Source: Pseudodesulfovibrio senegalensis
GTDB taxonomy: Bacteria > Desulfobacterota > Desulfovibrionia > Desulfovibrionales > Desulfovibrionaceae
Length of the DNA stretch: 64,000 nucleotides
Direction: 5' to 3'
Assembly: GCF_008830225.1 (NCBI RefSeq)
Contig: NZ_WAIE01000002.1
Location: 372,001 to 436,000, forward strand
Shown: piece by piece, positions 1-8,591 of the stretch
Position numbering within the stretch: position 1 is the stretch's first letter
How the letters are laid out: the number at the start of each line of letters is the position of its first letter
Notes under the pieces: model-generated
The model's input: only the letters and a program-made list of their open reading frames with translations
Database searches by the model: none
What the model was told of the DNA's origin: nothing
Program-made: the position numbers and the translations under genes

Positions 1-983
1 TTGTACTGGGCATCGGCATCGGAGTCGGTGTGTCCCGCAACCATGACGGATTTTCCCTTGAGTTCGGGAGAAAGCAGGGCCTGTCCCAGCGAATCCAGCA
101 GGGGGTAGGACGTCGGACGGATCACATCTTTGTCCACGTCGAAGAGGATGTTCAGGCTCACGCCCTGCTGGGCCGTGGCTTCATCCTTGAGGTCGCGCTC
201 AAGGGTGGAACTGTCGGTCAGGGGTTTTTCATCGGCATTCGTTCCGGTCTGCCTGCTTTGCCCTGTTGCCTGTGTGTTTCCCGGAGGAGGCGTGCCCGGC
301 TGGGTTTTTGTCATGCCTTTGACGATTTCTTCGGTGTTGTTGGCATAGGGAAGCGGCGTACCCGGCGTGGGCAACCATGATTGCACGGGAACAGCCATGT
401 CGTCGGCCATTGATCGAACCAGCTTGAACAGCGGGCTGCTTGGCATGCGTTGCTCATGGGATACCACGATCCAGTCCCGCGATCCGCGGAACTCGATGCG
501 GCCGGCCTGTGCCATGTCGAACAGGAGTGCCCCGGTTCGGGTCTCGTAGATTTTCACTTGCAGGGAGATGTCGGTGTCCCCGAGATTGGAGCCGCTGATC
601 ATGTGGGGTACGAAGCCCACCACAACGAGATCCGCGCCACGGCTGCGCGCCATGGCGATGGCGTTGTTGCGGCCCCGGAAGGTTTGACCTGCGGCGAATT
701 CGAAGATGGGGAACATCTGCCTGGCTCGCCAGTTTTCATAGAAAAGACCGCCGATCTGGTCGCCCAGCAACTGATAGTCGGGCGTGGGCTCCTGCATGTA
801 GAAGGGCAGGAACAGGGCTGTGAGCGGTTGTAGCTGGCGGCCGCGCGGCTGGGCGCTCATGACCACTTTGGACTTGTGCAGGGGGGCGTCCGTGTAGACC
901 TTGGTTTTCTGCGTGATGGACGGGTCCACATGGGCGCAGGCACCCAGGAATACAAAGAAGATGAAAGACAGAAGTTTTTTCAT
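1..983 (-). CDS. OmpA-family outer-membrane lipoprotein, 3' part outside window
   Basis: The reading frame starts at an ATG at 983 and runs off the left edge, so the C-terminus is missing. The N-terminus is a lipoprotein signal: Lys-Lys, a hydrophobic stretch, then the lipobox LGAC with Cys16. The middle (about residues 40-200) resembles the curli-assembly/FlgO type of lipoprotein fold, judged loosely from its pattern only. A Pro/Thr/Gln-rich linker follows. Near residue 290 an OmpA-like peptidoglycan-binding domain begins (LFDVDKDVIRP, then GHTDSDAD at the edge). The likely role is an envelope lipoprotein that contacts peptidoglycan. It lies downstream of the flagellar filament and glycosyltransferase genes on the same strand, which may mean a link to motility, but nothing in the sequence proves that. 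Confidence 0.8.
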   Translation of the reverse strand, partial: MKKLLSFIFFVFLGACAHVDPSITQKTKVYTDAPLHKSKVVMSAQPRGRQLQPLTALFLPFYMQEPTPDYQLLGDQIGGLFYENWRARQMFPIFEFAAGQTFRGRNNAIAMARSRGADLVVVGFVPHMISGSNLGDTDISLQVKIYETRTGALLFDMAQAGRIEFRGSRDWIVVSHEQRMPSSPLFKLVRSMADDMAVPVQSWLPTPGTPLPYANNTEEIVKGMTKTQPGTPPPGNTQATGQSRQTGTNADEKPLTDSSTLERDLKDEATAQQGVSLNILFDVDKDVIRPTSYPLLDSLGQALLSPELKGKSVMVAGHTDSDADAQY

Positions 984-1086
984 GGCGTTGTGGGATTAGG
1001 GTTGCTCCGCACCCGTTCGTGCCGACGGACTTCCGACGGTATCGGGCCTATGCCATGAACATAAGCAAAATACGTACCGCGTTGAA

Positions 1087-1422
1087 TTACTGCAGTGTGG
1101 TGGTGACGCTGGGGGCTGTGCCGATGGCGTGCAGGAGTTGTTCGCGCGATTCCTCCAGGCCCTGGCGCAGCAACAGCCGTTTGCCCGTGGACAATCGTTT
1201 GAATTCCGGCCGCATGGCCATTTTTTCAAGGCGTTTCATTTCCCGGTCGATGTTGGTTATCTGCTCGGTCAGGTCCTGTCCGGGCGGGCAGACCCGTGCG
1301 GCCAGCTGCGCGAGTTCATGGATTTCCGCAGCCATTTTCCGGAAGTTGCGCGGGTCAACCTCATGTATCAGTTTGCGGTAGGCCCGCCACGACTTCCATT
1401 TTTCAGCGATCCATCCGAGCAT
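1087..1422 (-). CDS. small basic helical protein, unknown function
   Basis: A 111-residue protein with no recognised family. The start at 1422 is chosen because AAGGAGCTGCG lies directly upstream; a longer in-frame extension to 1584 lies within the preceding gene and has no comparable ribosome site. The N-terminus MLGWIAEKWKSW is amphipathic. The rest is charged and predicted mostly helical, with Arg/Lys and Glu in heptad-like spacing between about residues 40 and 90, so a short coiled coil is possible. The gene follows the zinc-ribbon membrane protein by 17 bases, so the two are probably co-transcribed. Confidence 0.65.
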   Translation of the reverse strand: MLGWIAEKWKSWRAYRKLIHEVDPRNFRKMAAEIHELAQLAARVCPPGQDLTEQITNIDREMKRLEKMAMRPEFKRLSTGKRLLLRQGLEESREQLLHAIGTAPSVTTTLQ

Positions 1423-1439
1423 CGCAGCTCCTTGGTACC

Positions 1440-2462
1440 TCAGACCGTGGGCGAATTCGTCACCATGGACGAGAGCATGGCCAGAATGAGTACGGCCATG
1501 GGAATGGCCGCGGCCAGTCCGGCGCGCATATACGAAGTCTTGTGCAGGCATTTCCAGCCCACAACCGTGATGACCATGTTCCATGCGAAAATGATCATCA
1601 TCTGGGCCTTGAAAACAGTCTCGTTGGCAACGGGAATGTAGCCGAGCATGATGGGTGCGGTCGCATAAGCCGCAGCACGGAAGGTGGCTTCAAATTTGCC
1701 GCCCGCCGCCTTGAGGGCCGTGAGCAGCAGGTGGTGTACCCCCGCGGAAAAAAACAGGACCGTGATCCACATGAACGGGGAGAACATGATCAGGGAAAAT
1801 GGGTTGAATTCACTGGCCTCGGCCGCGGAGATCGGTTCGCCGCCGAATCCCACGGGCGGCAGGATGCCGGTTTTGAGGTATGCGGCCTGCAAAATGTCGT
1901 GCAGCACCAGAATCATCAGGGCAAAGAGGAGTGGACGGGCAAAGCCTCGGCCCAGCGGCATAACCGAAAAAAACAGCCGCGGCGAAAAAAGCACCCGTTT
2001 GATGGTGGTGAACAGGCCCGGGAAGAAACCGTATTTGTCCAGGCGTTCAAAGGGGACCTCGATCATGGGCATGTCGTGGTCGCCTGCAGCCCCGTTCATC
2101 GCTTCGGGCTGTTCTTCGGATTGTGCCCATTGCCGTTCCGGTTCCTGCGAGTCCGGCGGCGGAGGCATGTCGCCGATTTTCCGCCAGAGTTCATCCCCGG
2201 GTTTTTCTGCAGGGTCGTGCAGTTCCGGCATGGCCGGTTTCTGTTCAGCCGTGGACGATTCCTGCGTTGTCCGAGTGTCCGGCGTCGTTGTGGCCGTTTC
2301 GTTTTCACCGGACTCGTGCAGTTCGAAATTATCTTCTTCCGGGTCAGCGCGAAAGCGAAATTTTGTTTTGCATTTCGGACAGGTGGCAACAACGGAGCGA
2401 GGAGGTATCTTGGTTTCGTCTATGGTGCGCGAAAACTGGCATTCCGGGCAGGTGATCCGCAT
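1440..2462 (-). CDS. zinc-ribbon membrane protein with Yip1-like domain
   Basis: A 340-residue protein. Residues 1-40 form an MJ0042-type zinc ribbon (CPEC near the start and CPKCKTKF about 25 residues later), a module common at the N-terminus of deltaproteobacterial envelope proteins. A low-complexity acidic and Thr/Glu-rich linker follows to about residue 140. The C-terminal half holds several hydrophobic segments typical of the Yip1 membrane family (pattern GRGFARPLLFALMILVL and later segments). The likely location is the inner membrane with the ribbon in the cytoplasm. The specific role is unknown. It sits between the glycosyltransferase genes and the small protein at 1087 on the same strand. 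Confidence 0.7.
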   Translation of the reverse strand: MRITCPECQFSRTIDETKIPPRSVVATCPKCKTKFRFRADPEEDNFELHESGENETATTTPDTRTTQESSTAEQKPAMPELHDPAEKPGDELWRKIGDMPPPPDSQEPERQWAQSEEQPEAMNGAAGDHDMPMIEVPFERLDKYGFFPGLFTTIKRVLFSPRLFFSVMPLGRGFARPLLFALMILVLHDILQAAYLKTGILPPVGFGGEPISAAEASEFNPFSLIMFSPFMWITVLFFSAGVHHLLLTALKAAGGKFEATFRAAAYATAPIMLGYIPVANETVFKAQMMIIFAWNMVITVVGWKCLHKTSYMRAGLAAAIPMAVLILAMLSSMVTNSPTV

Positions 2463-2565
2463 CGTGGGTCCTTGTTTCTAGTCGGTTTGTAAGGAGTAAT
2501 GGTCCTACCCACTTTGTACGTGAGAATCAAGCATGGCGCAATTGCCGCAAGTGCGTTCACGGCTT

Positions 2566-3735
2566 TCAGATGTGCACGTCGTCAGGCAGGACAAGCAGGC
2601 GGCATTGCTTTGGTTGCGCGAAGCCGTTGAGCAGGGCCGTGGGCATTTGCGGGTATTCCCTGTTGAGCAGGTGCATGTTTTCCCGGTTGGCCGCCGCATC
2701 GAACCGGGCCAGCTTGGCTTCCAGCTGCTGCTGGGTTTTGCGCAGCCTGCTGTGATGTTGGATGGGCATGTCCAGCGCAATGGCCACGGCCCGGTCCACG
2801 CCCGTCAGCCGTTCATGAATGGGACGTTCGAAATGTGCCGATCCGGTATTCCGGAAGAGCCGCAACTGCAGATCCGGCCACAAGCCCAGGCCGATCTTGG
2901 TGTGGGCCTCGTCCGGATAGAGGGTCTGGCGCGGGAAGAATACGCTGTTGATCTTGTCATGGGCGCACAGGGCCGGAATCATGTCCCAATGGCCGGGATG
3001 CAGCATTTCGTCGCCGTCCAGATAGAGTACATGGCTGCCCGAGCACATGGACAGCATGCGGTTGCGCTGTGAGGAAAAGTCGGTGAGTGGCTGGGCCACC
3101 TGTCGGAGCCGGGCCGGGCAGGATATGGATATGTCGGGCACTTCCGGCGCATCCCAGACCACGCAGAGTTCCCGAATCCATTTCGGGAATTGGCCAAAGA
3201 AGATTTCAAGTTCCGGCTCATCCGGGCTCAGAATGGCTGCGGCTGAAAGATCACATTGAATATCTGTTCGGGAAATGGTTTCAGGGCCGATGCGGGTCAT
3301 GAGCCGCTGCAGGGTCTGGTTGGCAGTGCGCTGCGGGCCTGCCGGCAGTTCCGGATTCAGGCACAGATGGGTCGTTGCTGCGGTTATGCCGCTGAGCGAG
3401 GCAAGGCACAGGCAGGCCCACATGGAACAGTCCGCCATGATTTCCCAATGCTGTGAAAGGACCGGAGCCAGCGCCCTCGCCGTGGCAGGAACCTGTTCCA
3501 CGACCACCAACCGGGTTGGTTGCGGGGCCTTGCGGGCCAGATTCTGGGCCAACTCTCCCGTCCCCATGCCGAAGAGGAGCACCGTGTTCAATTGGCGTTG
3601 TTGCAGGGTTTGCAGACAGCGGGTGATCCATTGTTCCCGGCGTTCGGGCGGCAACGGTGTCGAAACTGCAGGCTCGGGTTCGCCGTCCATGCGAAAGGAA
3701 AGCACTTCCTTGGCGTAGGTACTCAGCAGGTTCAT
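2566..3735 (-). CDS. glycosyltransferase, GT-A fold (family 2 like) with N-terminal Rossmann-like region
   Basis: A 389-residue protein. The N-terminal third has a methyltransferase-like nucleotide-fold signature (LLFGMGTGELAQNLA), followed by a spacer. The C-terminal half is a GT-A type glycosyltransferase: the QRN segment of helix 1 and the metal-binding D-x-D motif in YLDGDEML near residue 255 resemble SunS/WaaE-like family 2 enzymes. The start overlaps the end of the preceding glycosyltransferase by four bases (ATGA), so translation is probably coupled. Downstream of fliS and fliD, it is a candidate for building the flagellin glycan. The acceptor and the sugar cannot be read from the sequence. 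Confidence 0.75.
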   Translation of the reverse strand: MNLLSTYAKEVLSFRMDGEPEPAVSTPLPPERREQWITRCLQTLQQRQLNTVLLFGMGTGELAQNLARKAPQPTRLVVVEQVPATARALAPVLSQHWEIMADCSMWACLCLASLSGITAATTHLCLNPELPAGPQRTANQTLQRLMTRIGPETISRTDIQCDLSAAAILSPDEPELEIFFGQFPKWIRELCVVWDAPEVPDISISCPARLRQVAQPLTDFSSQRNRMLSMCSGSHVLYLDGDEMLHPGHWDMIPALCAHDKINSVFFPRQTLYPDEAHTKIGLGLWPDLQLRLFRNTGSAHFERPIHERLTGVDRAVAIALDMPIQHHSRLRKTQQQLEAKLARFDAAANRENMHLLNREYPQMPTALLNGFAQPKQCRLLVLPDDVHI

Positions 3736-4820
3736 GGCATCATTCCCTTGCGTTCAAGCAACGTCCGGTACAGCGTGCCCAGCCTGTCTGCCGTGTCCTG
3801 CATGCGGAACAGTCGGACGGCTTTTTCCTGTCCGGCCCTGCCCATGGCTCTGGCCTGTTCCGGATGTCGCAACAGCCAGAGCACGGCTGCGGCGTATTCC
3901 TCGACATTGCGCGCCACCAGACCGGTAGCGCCATGGTCCACCAGTTCGAGTTGGGCGTTGTCTCGCAGGCCCTGACACGGGTGCGTGACAACGGGCAGGC
4001 CGCAGGCCATTGCCTCGGCGATGACCAGTCCGAATGATTCCCCGGTGTCGTTGGCGTGGGTCAACAGGGACACGTTGTCCAGAAATTCGGCCAGTTCCGG
4101 GTCCGTATGCACGGGGCCATGGAATGTGACGTACTTTTGCAGCCTGTTTTTTTCCACGTAGTCCTGTGCCTCGGGGATGCCGCCGATGACGTGGTAATGA
4201 AAATCCGGGATTTCCCTGATTACCGATGGGAGGAATTCCAGGGCCAGCGGCGACCATTTTCCGGGATCGGGTCTTGAGATACGTCCTGCTGCCGGTACGG
4301 AAAAATCGTGTGGTTTTGCCGTGGCTGCGAACAGGTCCGTATCCACTGGATTGTACAGATATGAATAGCGTGTCGGGTCCGGTTCCACTCCGGTGGTCTT
4401 GTGAAATCGTTCCAGGCAGAAACGGGAAACGAAAAGATGGTGATCGATGATCCTGCCAAGGGGCGAGGGGTCGTGCCTGCCGAATACGTTGGTTTCCACC
4501 ACCACGGGAATACGGGCACGTTTGATCGGGCCGAGCAGGTCGGTTTCCGGCCAACCTGCACGGTGGACATGCACGATGTGCGGCTCAAATCGCTGGAGCA
4601 CGGCCAGAAAGTCCTGACTCACGAAGGTCTGGATATGCTGTTCACGGATTTGCGGGCCGCGAGGACCGTCGGCAAAGGCGAACGCCGCGGTTTCGAACCG
4701 GGCAGTGTCCAGCCCGGTGACAAATTGCTGCATCACCTTTTCCGTACCGCCCAAACCCAGAGATTTGGCGGCATGCAGAACGCGCACTGGTTTTGCGGAC
4801 ATGAACGAAACGTGACACAT
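3732..4820 (-). CDS. glycosyltransferase family 4
   Basis: A 362-residue GT-B glycosyltransferase. The N-terminal domain starts with a typical family 4 strand and loop (LGLGGTEKVMQQF). The C-terminal nucleotide-sugar domain has the EX7E motif in GESFGLVIAEAMACGLPVV. The start is not certain: ATG at 4820 is used, but an in-frame ATG at 4802 (MSAKPVRVL) fits the family equally well and neither has a strong ribosome site. It follows fliS after a terminator hairpin and is coupled to the next glycosyltransferase by an ATGA overlap. The neighbours suggest flagellin glycosylation, which is inference. Confidence 0.8.
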   Translation of the reverse strand: MCHVSFMSAKPVRVLHAAKSLGLGGTEKVMQQFVTGLDTARFETAAFAFADGPRGPQIREQHIQTFVSQDFLAVLQRFEPHIVHVHRAGWPETDLLGPIKRARIPVVVETNVFGRHDPSPLGRIIDHHLFVSRFCLERFHKTTGVEPDPTRYSYLYNPVDTDLFAATAKPHDFSVPAAGRISRPDPGKWSPLALEFLPSVIREIPDFHYHVIGGIPEAQDYVEKNRLQKYVTFHGPVHTDPELAEFLDNVSLLTHANDTGESFGLVIAEAMACGLPVVTHPCQGLRDNAQLELVDHGATGLVARNVEEYAAAVLWLLRHPEQARAMGRAGQEKAVRLFRMQDTADRLGTLYRTLLERKGMMP

Positions 4821-4883
4821 GCCGTTGCCAAAGTAAATGGCACTACGTAAATTGCTTGATATAACGGTTTGCTATGAAGGAAA

Positions 4884-4907
4884 ACGGCCGCTCCGAAGAG
4901 CGGCCGT
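4884..4907 (-). terminator. rho-independent terminator after fliS
   Basis: A perfect 10-bp stem (ACGGCCGCTC pairing with GAGCGGCCGT) with a CGAA tetraloop lies just after the fliS stop and is followed on the minus strand by TTTTCCTT. It separates fliS from the downstream glycosyltransferases, which may be expressed by read-through or from a weak local promoter. Confidence 0.8.
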
Positions 4908-4912
4908 CCGAA

Positions 4913-5671
4913 TTAACGATTGTTGGCGTAGGCGTTGTTTGCGCGCAGGCGCATGGGATTGACCATGGGCTTGGGTGCCATGGGCTGGTTTGGCGGTGCG
5001 GGTTTGGCGGCCGGCTTGGCTTTCGGGGCCGAAGCTGGTTCGGCCGCAGGCTGCTGTTGTGGGGCCGAGTCCTCAACAGCTTTGGCACTTGCCGGTGCCT
5101 CTCCTTTGGTCGGTGCGGCCTTTGCCGGTTCGACCTTTTGCTCGTGGGCAGTCTCTGTTTCCGGCGCAGCCGTTTGTGCGGGGTCTGGGATTTCCGGCAC
5201 CGGAGGGGACGCCTTGGGTTGTATATCCGGTTTGGGGGCTGCCTGAGCTGCCGGAGTTGCAGGCTGTTCGGTGCCCTTGACCCCCGGGGAGACAACGCCT
5301 TTTTCCATGGCCGGGACAACTTGCGCGTAGGCCGAGCGAATACCGTCGAGAATCCTGATGACCTCGTCGAGCATGTCGGGGTTCATCTTTATGTTGGCCT
5401 TGGCCAGATGAATGTTGCAGAACATGTACAGGCTGTGGAGATTGGTCGTGATCTCGCCGCCTTTTTCCTTGTTCAGGCTGTTGGCCAGTTCGCTGATGAC
5501 GTCCATGGCTTTGGAAATGTAGATGCCTTTTTGGGCGTAATCCTTTTTTTCCATTTCGATCTTGGCTCGTTTCAGGAATTTGATGGCCGCCTCGTAAAGC
5601 ATGAGCAGCAGTTCGCCCTTGGTTGTGGTTTCAACCTGGGTGGTGAGATAGGCTTTTGCCGGATTGGACAT
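4913..5671 (-). CDS. fliS: flagellar export chaperone FliS with long Pro/Ala-rich tail
   Basis: FliS binds the C-terminal helix of unassembled flagellin in the cytoplasm and delivers it to the flagellar export gate. Residues 1 to about 125 are a normal FliS four-helix domain (KAYLTTQVETTTKGELLLMLY at the N-terminus; LYMFCNIHLAKANIK in the middle). The protein is 252 residues, about twice the usual 125-140, because of a Pro, Ala, Lys and Glu-rich tail that ends in an Asn-rich segment. AAGGAGC precedes the ATG. It follows fliD by 24 bases and belongs to the same transcript, probably read from the sigma54 promoter at 7494-7509. The role of the tail is unknown. Confidence 0.93.
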   Translation of the reverse strand: MSNPAKAYLTTQVETTTKGELLLMLYEAAIKFLKRAKIEMEKKDYAQKGIYISKAMDVISELANSLNKEKGGEITTNLHSLYMFCNIHLAKANIKMNPDMLDEVIRILDGIRSAYAQVVPAMEKGVVSPGVKGTEQPATPAAQAAPKPDIQPKASPPVPEIPDPAQTAAPETETAHEQKVEPAKAAPTKGEAPASAKAVEDSAPQQQPAAEPASAPKAKPAAKPAPPNQPMAPKPMVNPMRLRANNAYANNR

Positions 5672-5695
5672 GGTTCAGCTCCTTCCCTGCGGACT

Positions 5696-7441
5696 CTATG
5701 ATGTCGGCAACTGCGATATCTGGCTCGACAGTTGTGTTTGTATGTTGCTGTATTTGTTGAGTGTAGCGTCAAGTCTGGAGAATTTTAACTTGTAGTTGTA
5801 CTCCATCTTGGCGATACGGTTCTCCTCAAAGAGGATTTTTTTGTCGATGCTATCCATGATGTCGCCATAGTTGTGAATGAGCACATTCAGCGGGCCGCCA
5901 TCGTCGGTAAATTCATTGTATTCCTTGGTCAGGACACTCAATTCGTCGATGAGTTCGTTGACCTTGCCGTCCTTGAGGTTGATGTCGCCGGTGATGGTCG
6001 TGTTGGGCTGGAAGTTGGTCAGCCGGACCTGCAAACCGGCGGCCTCGGTGCCCTGTTGCCCCGTGATTGTCAGCCCGTCGGCGGAAATGCTCACGGCTTC
6101 ACCATTAATGGTGGCGCTGGATATTCCCGCTCCGCTGGTGATGATTTCCACTTCGTGCACACCCGCCGAGGTCATGCCGTCCACAGACGCGATGTAGGAA
6201 AGGTCTGCACTTTTGCTTTCGCCCCTCAGGTTGTCGGAAAACAGCCGGGCCACGGCATCCGGGTCTTCGTCCAGGGCATGGTTCAGCGTCATGAACTTCT
6301 TGGACGGATCGTCGGAATCCTCCTTGATGATCAGCAGGCCGTATGTGGGAGAACCTTTTTCTGCGTCCGTGGTTATGCCAACTTGCGAAAGAGCCGAGAA
6401 AAGATCGCCTTCACCGGTTTCGTCGTTATAGAAATCGAAAGCCACGCCTTTTTGCGCGGTGATGTCGTTCAGCTTTTGCGAGATGATCTGTATTCCGTAG
6501 TTGCCGGTGAGGATTGAGCCTTTGACTTCTTCCTGGGAATCGTCCACGGCTGTTATGTCGAATATCTTTTGGCGAACCTCGTTGATTTCATCCACGATGG
6601 TGCGGATGTTTTCCTTGATTTGTTCCGTGTCCGTGGCAACGGTCACCTTGACGGTGGAACCCGGCGAGGCTTCCTTGAGATTGAGAGTCAACCCGTCAAT
6701 CACGTCCGTAATCGTGTTGGTATCACGTTCCAGCCACCCTCCCGCGGCGGAGGGAAATCCATTGATGCGCATCTGGGAGTTGCTGGCATCCTGGGTTTCC
6801 TGAAAGTCCGAAGGCCCGAACAGTATGGATCCCGTGTTGGAAATGACCAGTTGGTTGTCGGCGCCAAGATCCCGCCCCGCGAGCTGCAGGTGGTAGTTGG
6901 TGCCGTCAAAGATCGTGGATGCCCTGATGTGTTTGCTCGATTCCGGATTTGTGTTGATGGTGTTGACCAGCCCGGCAAGGGTGGTTCCGGCGGCAATGTT
7001 GCTTACTGTATAGCTTTCGCCACCATAAGAGAACGTGAAGTTCGAGTTGCCCGTGACCACGGAGGTGTTCAAGTCGCTGACGCCGGAGCTGGTGATGAAG
7101 ACATCGTTTGAGGCCAGGCTGCCGATTTCTACCTGATAGTTGCCGGACTCGGCATCGCCGTCGGCGGAGGCCGTGAGCACGCTTGAGTCGGTCGTGCTCA
7201 CGCTTTTTGCGAGAAATTCGTTGACGGTATCGTAGTTTTTCAGGGTTGAGCGCAGACTGAGCATCTTGCTGTTCAGGTCCTTGAACTCCTCAACCTTTTC
7301 TTCCCATGTGGCCTTCCATGTTTCCAGCGAGGTTACGCGGCGCTGCTCAATACTCATCAACCCCTCAATGAGGGCGTTGAAGTCTGTGCCGCTGCCGAGG
7401 CCTGCGAATGATATTTGTCCGGAAACTAAATCTGTCGCCAT
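5696..7441 (-). CDS. fliD: flagellar filament cap protein FliD (HAP2)
   Basis: FliD caps the growing filament and guides flagellin subunits into place. The 581-residue length is in the normal range for the family (about 450-680). The N-terminal region (FAGLGSGTDFNALIEGLM) is the typical FliD_N start; the C-terminal coiled coil (about residues 530-575) ends in SRLDATLNKYSNIQTQLSSQ, a standard FliD_C pattern. The central part is Thr/Ser/Gly-rich beta domain and probably surface exposed. It is the first gene after the sigma54-type promoter at 7494-7509 and is followed closely by fliS. Confidence 0.95.
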   Translation of the reverse strand: MATDLVSGQISFAGLGSGTDFNALIEGLMSIEQRRVTSLETWKATWEEKVEEFKDLNSKMLSLRSTLKNYDTVNEFLAKSVSTTDSSVLTASADGDAESGNYQVEIGSLASNDVFITSSGVSDLNTSVVTGNSNFTFSYGGESYTVSNIAAGTTLAGLVNTINTNPESSKHIRASTIFDGTNYHLQLAGRDLGADNQLVISNTGSILFGPSDFQETQDASNSQMRINGFPSAAGGWLERDTNTITDVIDGLTLNLKEASPGSTVKVTVATDTEQIKENIRTIVDEINEVRQKIFDITAVDDSQEEVKGSILTGNYGIQIISQKLNDITAQKGVAFDFYNDETGEGDLFSALSQVGITTDAEKGSPTYGLLIIKEDSDDPSKKFMTLNHALDEDPDAVARLFSDNLRGESKSADLSYIASVDGMTSAGVHEVEIITSGAGISSATINGEAVSISADGLTITGQQGTEAAGLQVRLTNFQPNTTITGDINLKDGKVNELIDELSVLTKEYNEFTDDGGPLNVLIHNYGDIMDSIDKKILFEENRIAKMEYNYKLKFSRLDATLNKYSNIQTQLSSQISQLPTS

Positions 7442-7493
7442 GATGAATCCTTCTGGGAAATATTTGCCGTCCTTTGTTCTCCGTCAGTTTTGT

Positions 7494-7509
7494 TGCAAGT
7501 CAAATGCCA
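7494..7509 (-). promoter_or_regulatory. sigma54 (RpoN) promoter of fliD-fliS
   Basis: On the minus strand the sequence TGGCATTTGACTTGCA has the invariant GG and GC of a -24/-12 promoter exactly ten bases apart and matches the consensus TGGCAY-N5-TTGCW. It lies 53 bases upstream of the fliD ATG and 3' of the flagellin terminator. It implies control by a sigma54 activator such as the one encoded at 50659. Confidence 0.85.
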
Positions 7510-7520
7510 GTTAAGCAAAG

Positions 7521-7549
7521 GGCCGGGCAGCCCTGATAGCTGCCCGGCC
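7521..7549 (-). terminator. terminator after flagellin gene
   Basis: A perfect 10-bp GC-rich stem (GGCCGGGCAG with CTGCCCGGCC) and a 9-base loop lie 36 bases past the flagellin stop. The following minus-strand bases are CTTTGCTT, a short T-rich run. It isolates flagellin mRNA from fliD. Confidence 0.75.
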
Positions 7550-7584
7550 TGCCATTGCGACGAATCGATTTGATTCCGTCAATG

Positions 7585-8502
7585 TTAGCCCATGAGAGAC
7601 ATGGCCATCCTGGGCAGGCTGTTCGCCTGGGAGAGCATGCTCACTGCGGACTGAGTCAGAATCTGCTGGCGCACGAATTCGGTCATTTCGGTTGCCACGT
7701 CGACGTCGGAAATCTGCGATTCCGCAGCCTGAATGTTTTCGGCCTGAATCTGCAGCACGCTCACGGTGTTCTCGAGCCTGTTCTGCAGGGAACCGAGGTT
7801 TGCACGAATCTTGTCCTTGGAAATGATGGCGTTGTTGATCGCATCCAGAGAGGCCTGAGCCAGAGCCTGGGTGGAGATCGTCTTACCTGCGTTCACTTCT
7901 TCACCGGAACCGGTCTTGGCGCCAGCGTCATGGCCGAGGCCCAGTGCGGAAGCGGTGGAAGTGCCGATGGCCACGTAGTAGTAGTCTTCTGCGCAGTCGT
8001 TGCCGGTACCGAAGTGGACCTTCAGCGGACCAGTGGAGTTCAGCCCGTGACCGTTGTGGGCAGAGTTTTCACCGGACAGGTTACCGTTGAGCAGGTAAAT
8101 GCCGTTGAAGTCCGTGGAGTTGGCGATTCGGGTGACTTCCGAAGCCATGGCCTGATATTCGGAGTCGATGATCAGGCGCTGGTCAGAGTTGTAGGTACCG
8201 GACGCGGCCTGGGTCGCCAGTTCCTTCATGCGGATGAGCTTTTCATCGATGACGCTGAGAGCGCCGTCCGCAGTCTGGATGAGCGAGATACCGTCGTTCG
8301 CGTTACGGATACCCTGGTTCAGGGACGTGATGTCGGAACGCATGAGTTCGCGAATGGCCAGGCCTGCGGCGTCATCAGCAGCGGTGCCGACGCGAAGACC
8401 CGACGACAGGCGCCTGGTGGAAACGCCAAGGGCGCTGTACGAGTTGGCCAGGTTACGAGAGGCGTTCATTGCCATCATGTTGTGGTTAATAACCATGGAC
8501 AT
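7585..8502 (-). CDS. fliC: flagellin
   Basis: The main filament subunit. The 305-residue protein has the conserved D0/D1 N-terminus (MVINHNMMAMNASRNL, then RLSSGLRVGTAADDAAGLAI) and the conserved C-terminus (ATEMTEFVRQQILTQSAVSM, ending in LPRMAMSLMG). The variable surface region between about residues 165 and 215 is short. AAGGAGG lies close to the ATG. Transcription fits the sigma28 promoter at 8592-8618, and the mRNA leader holds a hairpin with GGA in its loop (8547-8569). Flanking glycosyltransferase genes suggest that the protein is glycosylated, which is inference. Confidence 0.97.
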   Translation of the reverse strand: MSMVINHNMMAMNASRNLANSYSALGVSTRRLSSGLRVGTAADDAAGLAIRELMRSDITSLNQGIRNANDGISLIQTADGALSVIDEKLIRMKELATQAASGTYNSDQRLIIDSEYQAMASEVTRIANSTDFNGIYLLNGNLSGENSAHNGHGLNSTGPLKVHFGTGNDCAEDYYYVAIGTSTASALGLGHDAGAKTGSGEEVNAGKTISTQALAQASLDAINNAIISKDKIRANLGSLQNRLENTVSVLQIQAENIQAAESQISDVDVATEMTEFVRQQILTQSAVSMLSQANSLPRMAMSLMG

Positions 8503-8546
8503 GGGGTTTTCCTCCTTGAAAGTGTTCTGCGGCTTCCTTGCCTTTT

Positions 8547-8569
8547 GTCGGTCAAATCCAATGACCGAC
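8547..8569 (-). promoter_or_regulatory. flagellin mRNA leader hairpin, candidate CsrA-binding site
   Basis: In the transcript, GTCGGTCA and TGACCGAC form a perfect 8-bp stem with the 7-base loop TTGGATT, which places GGA in the loop. A second GGA lies in the Shine-Dalgarno sequence AAGGAGGA about 35 bases downstream. This two-site layout matches the known CsrA repression of flagellin translation in other bacteria (Bacillus hag). Binding here is inferred. Confidence 0.55.
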
Positions 8570-8591
8570 TTTCCTCTTACTTGTGCTCAAT

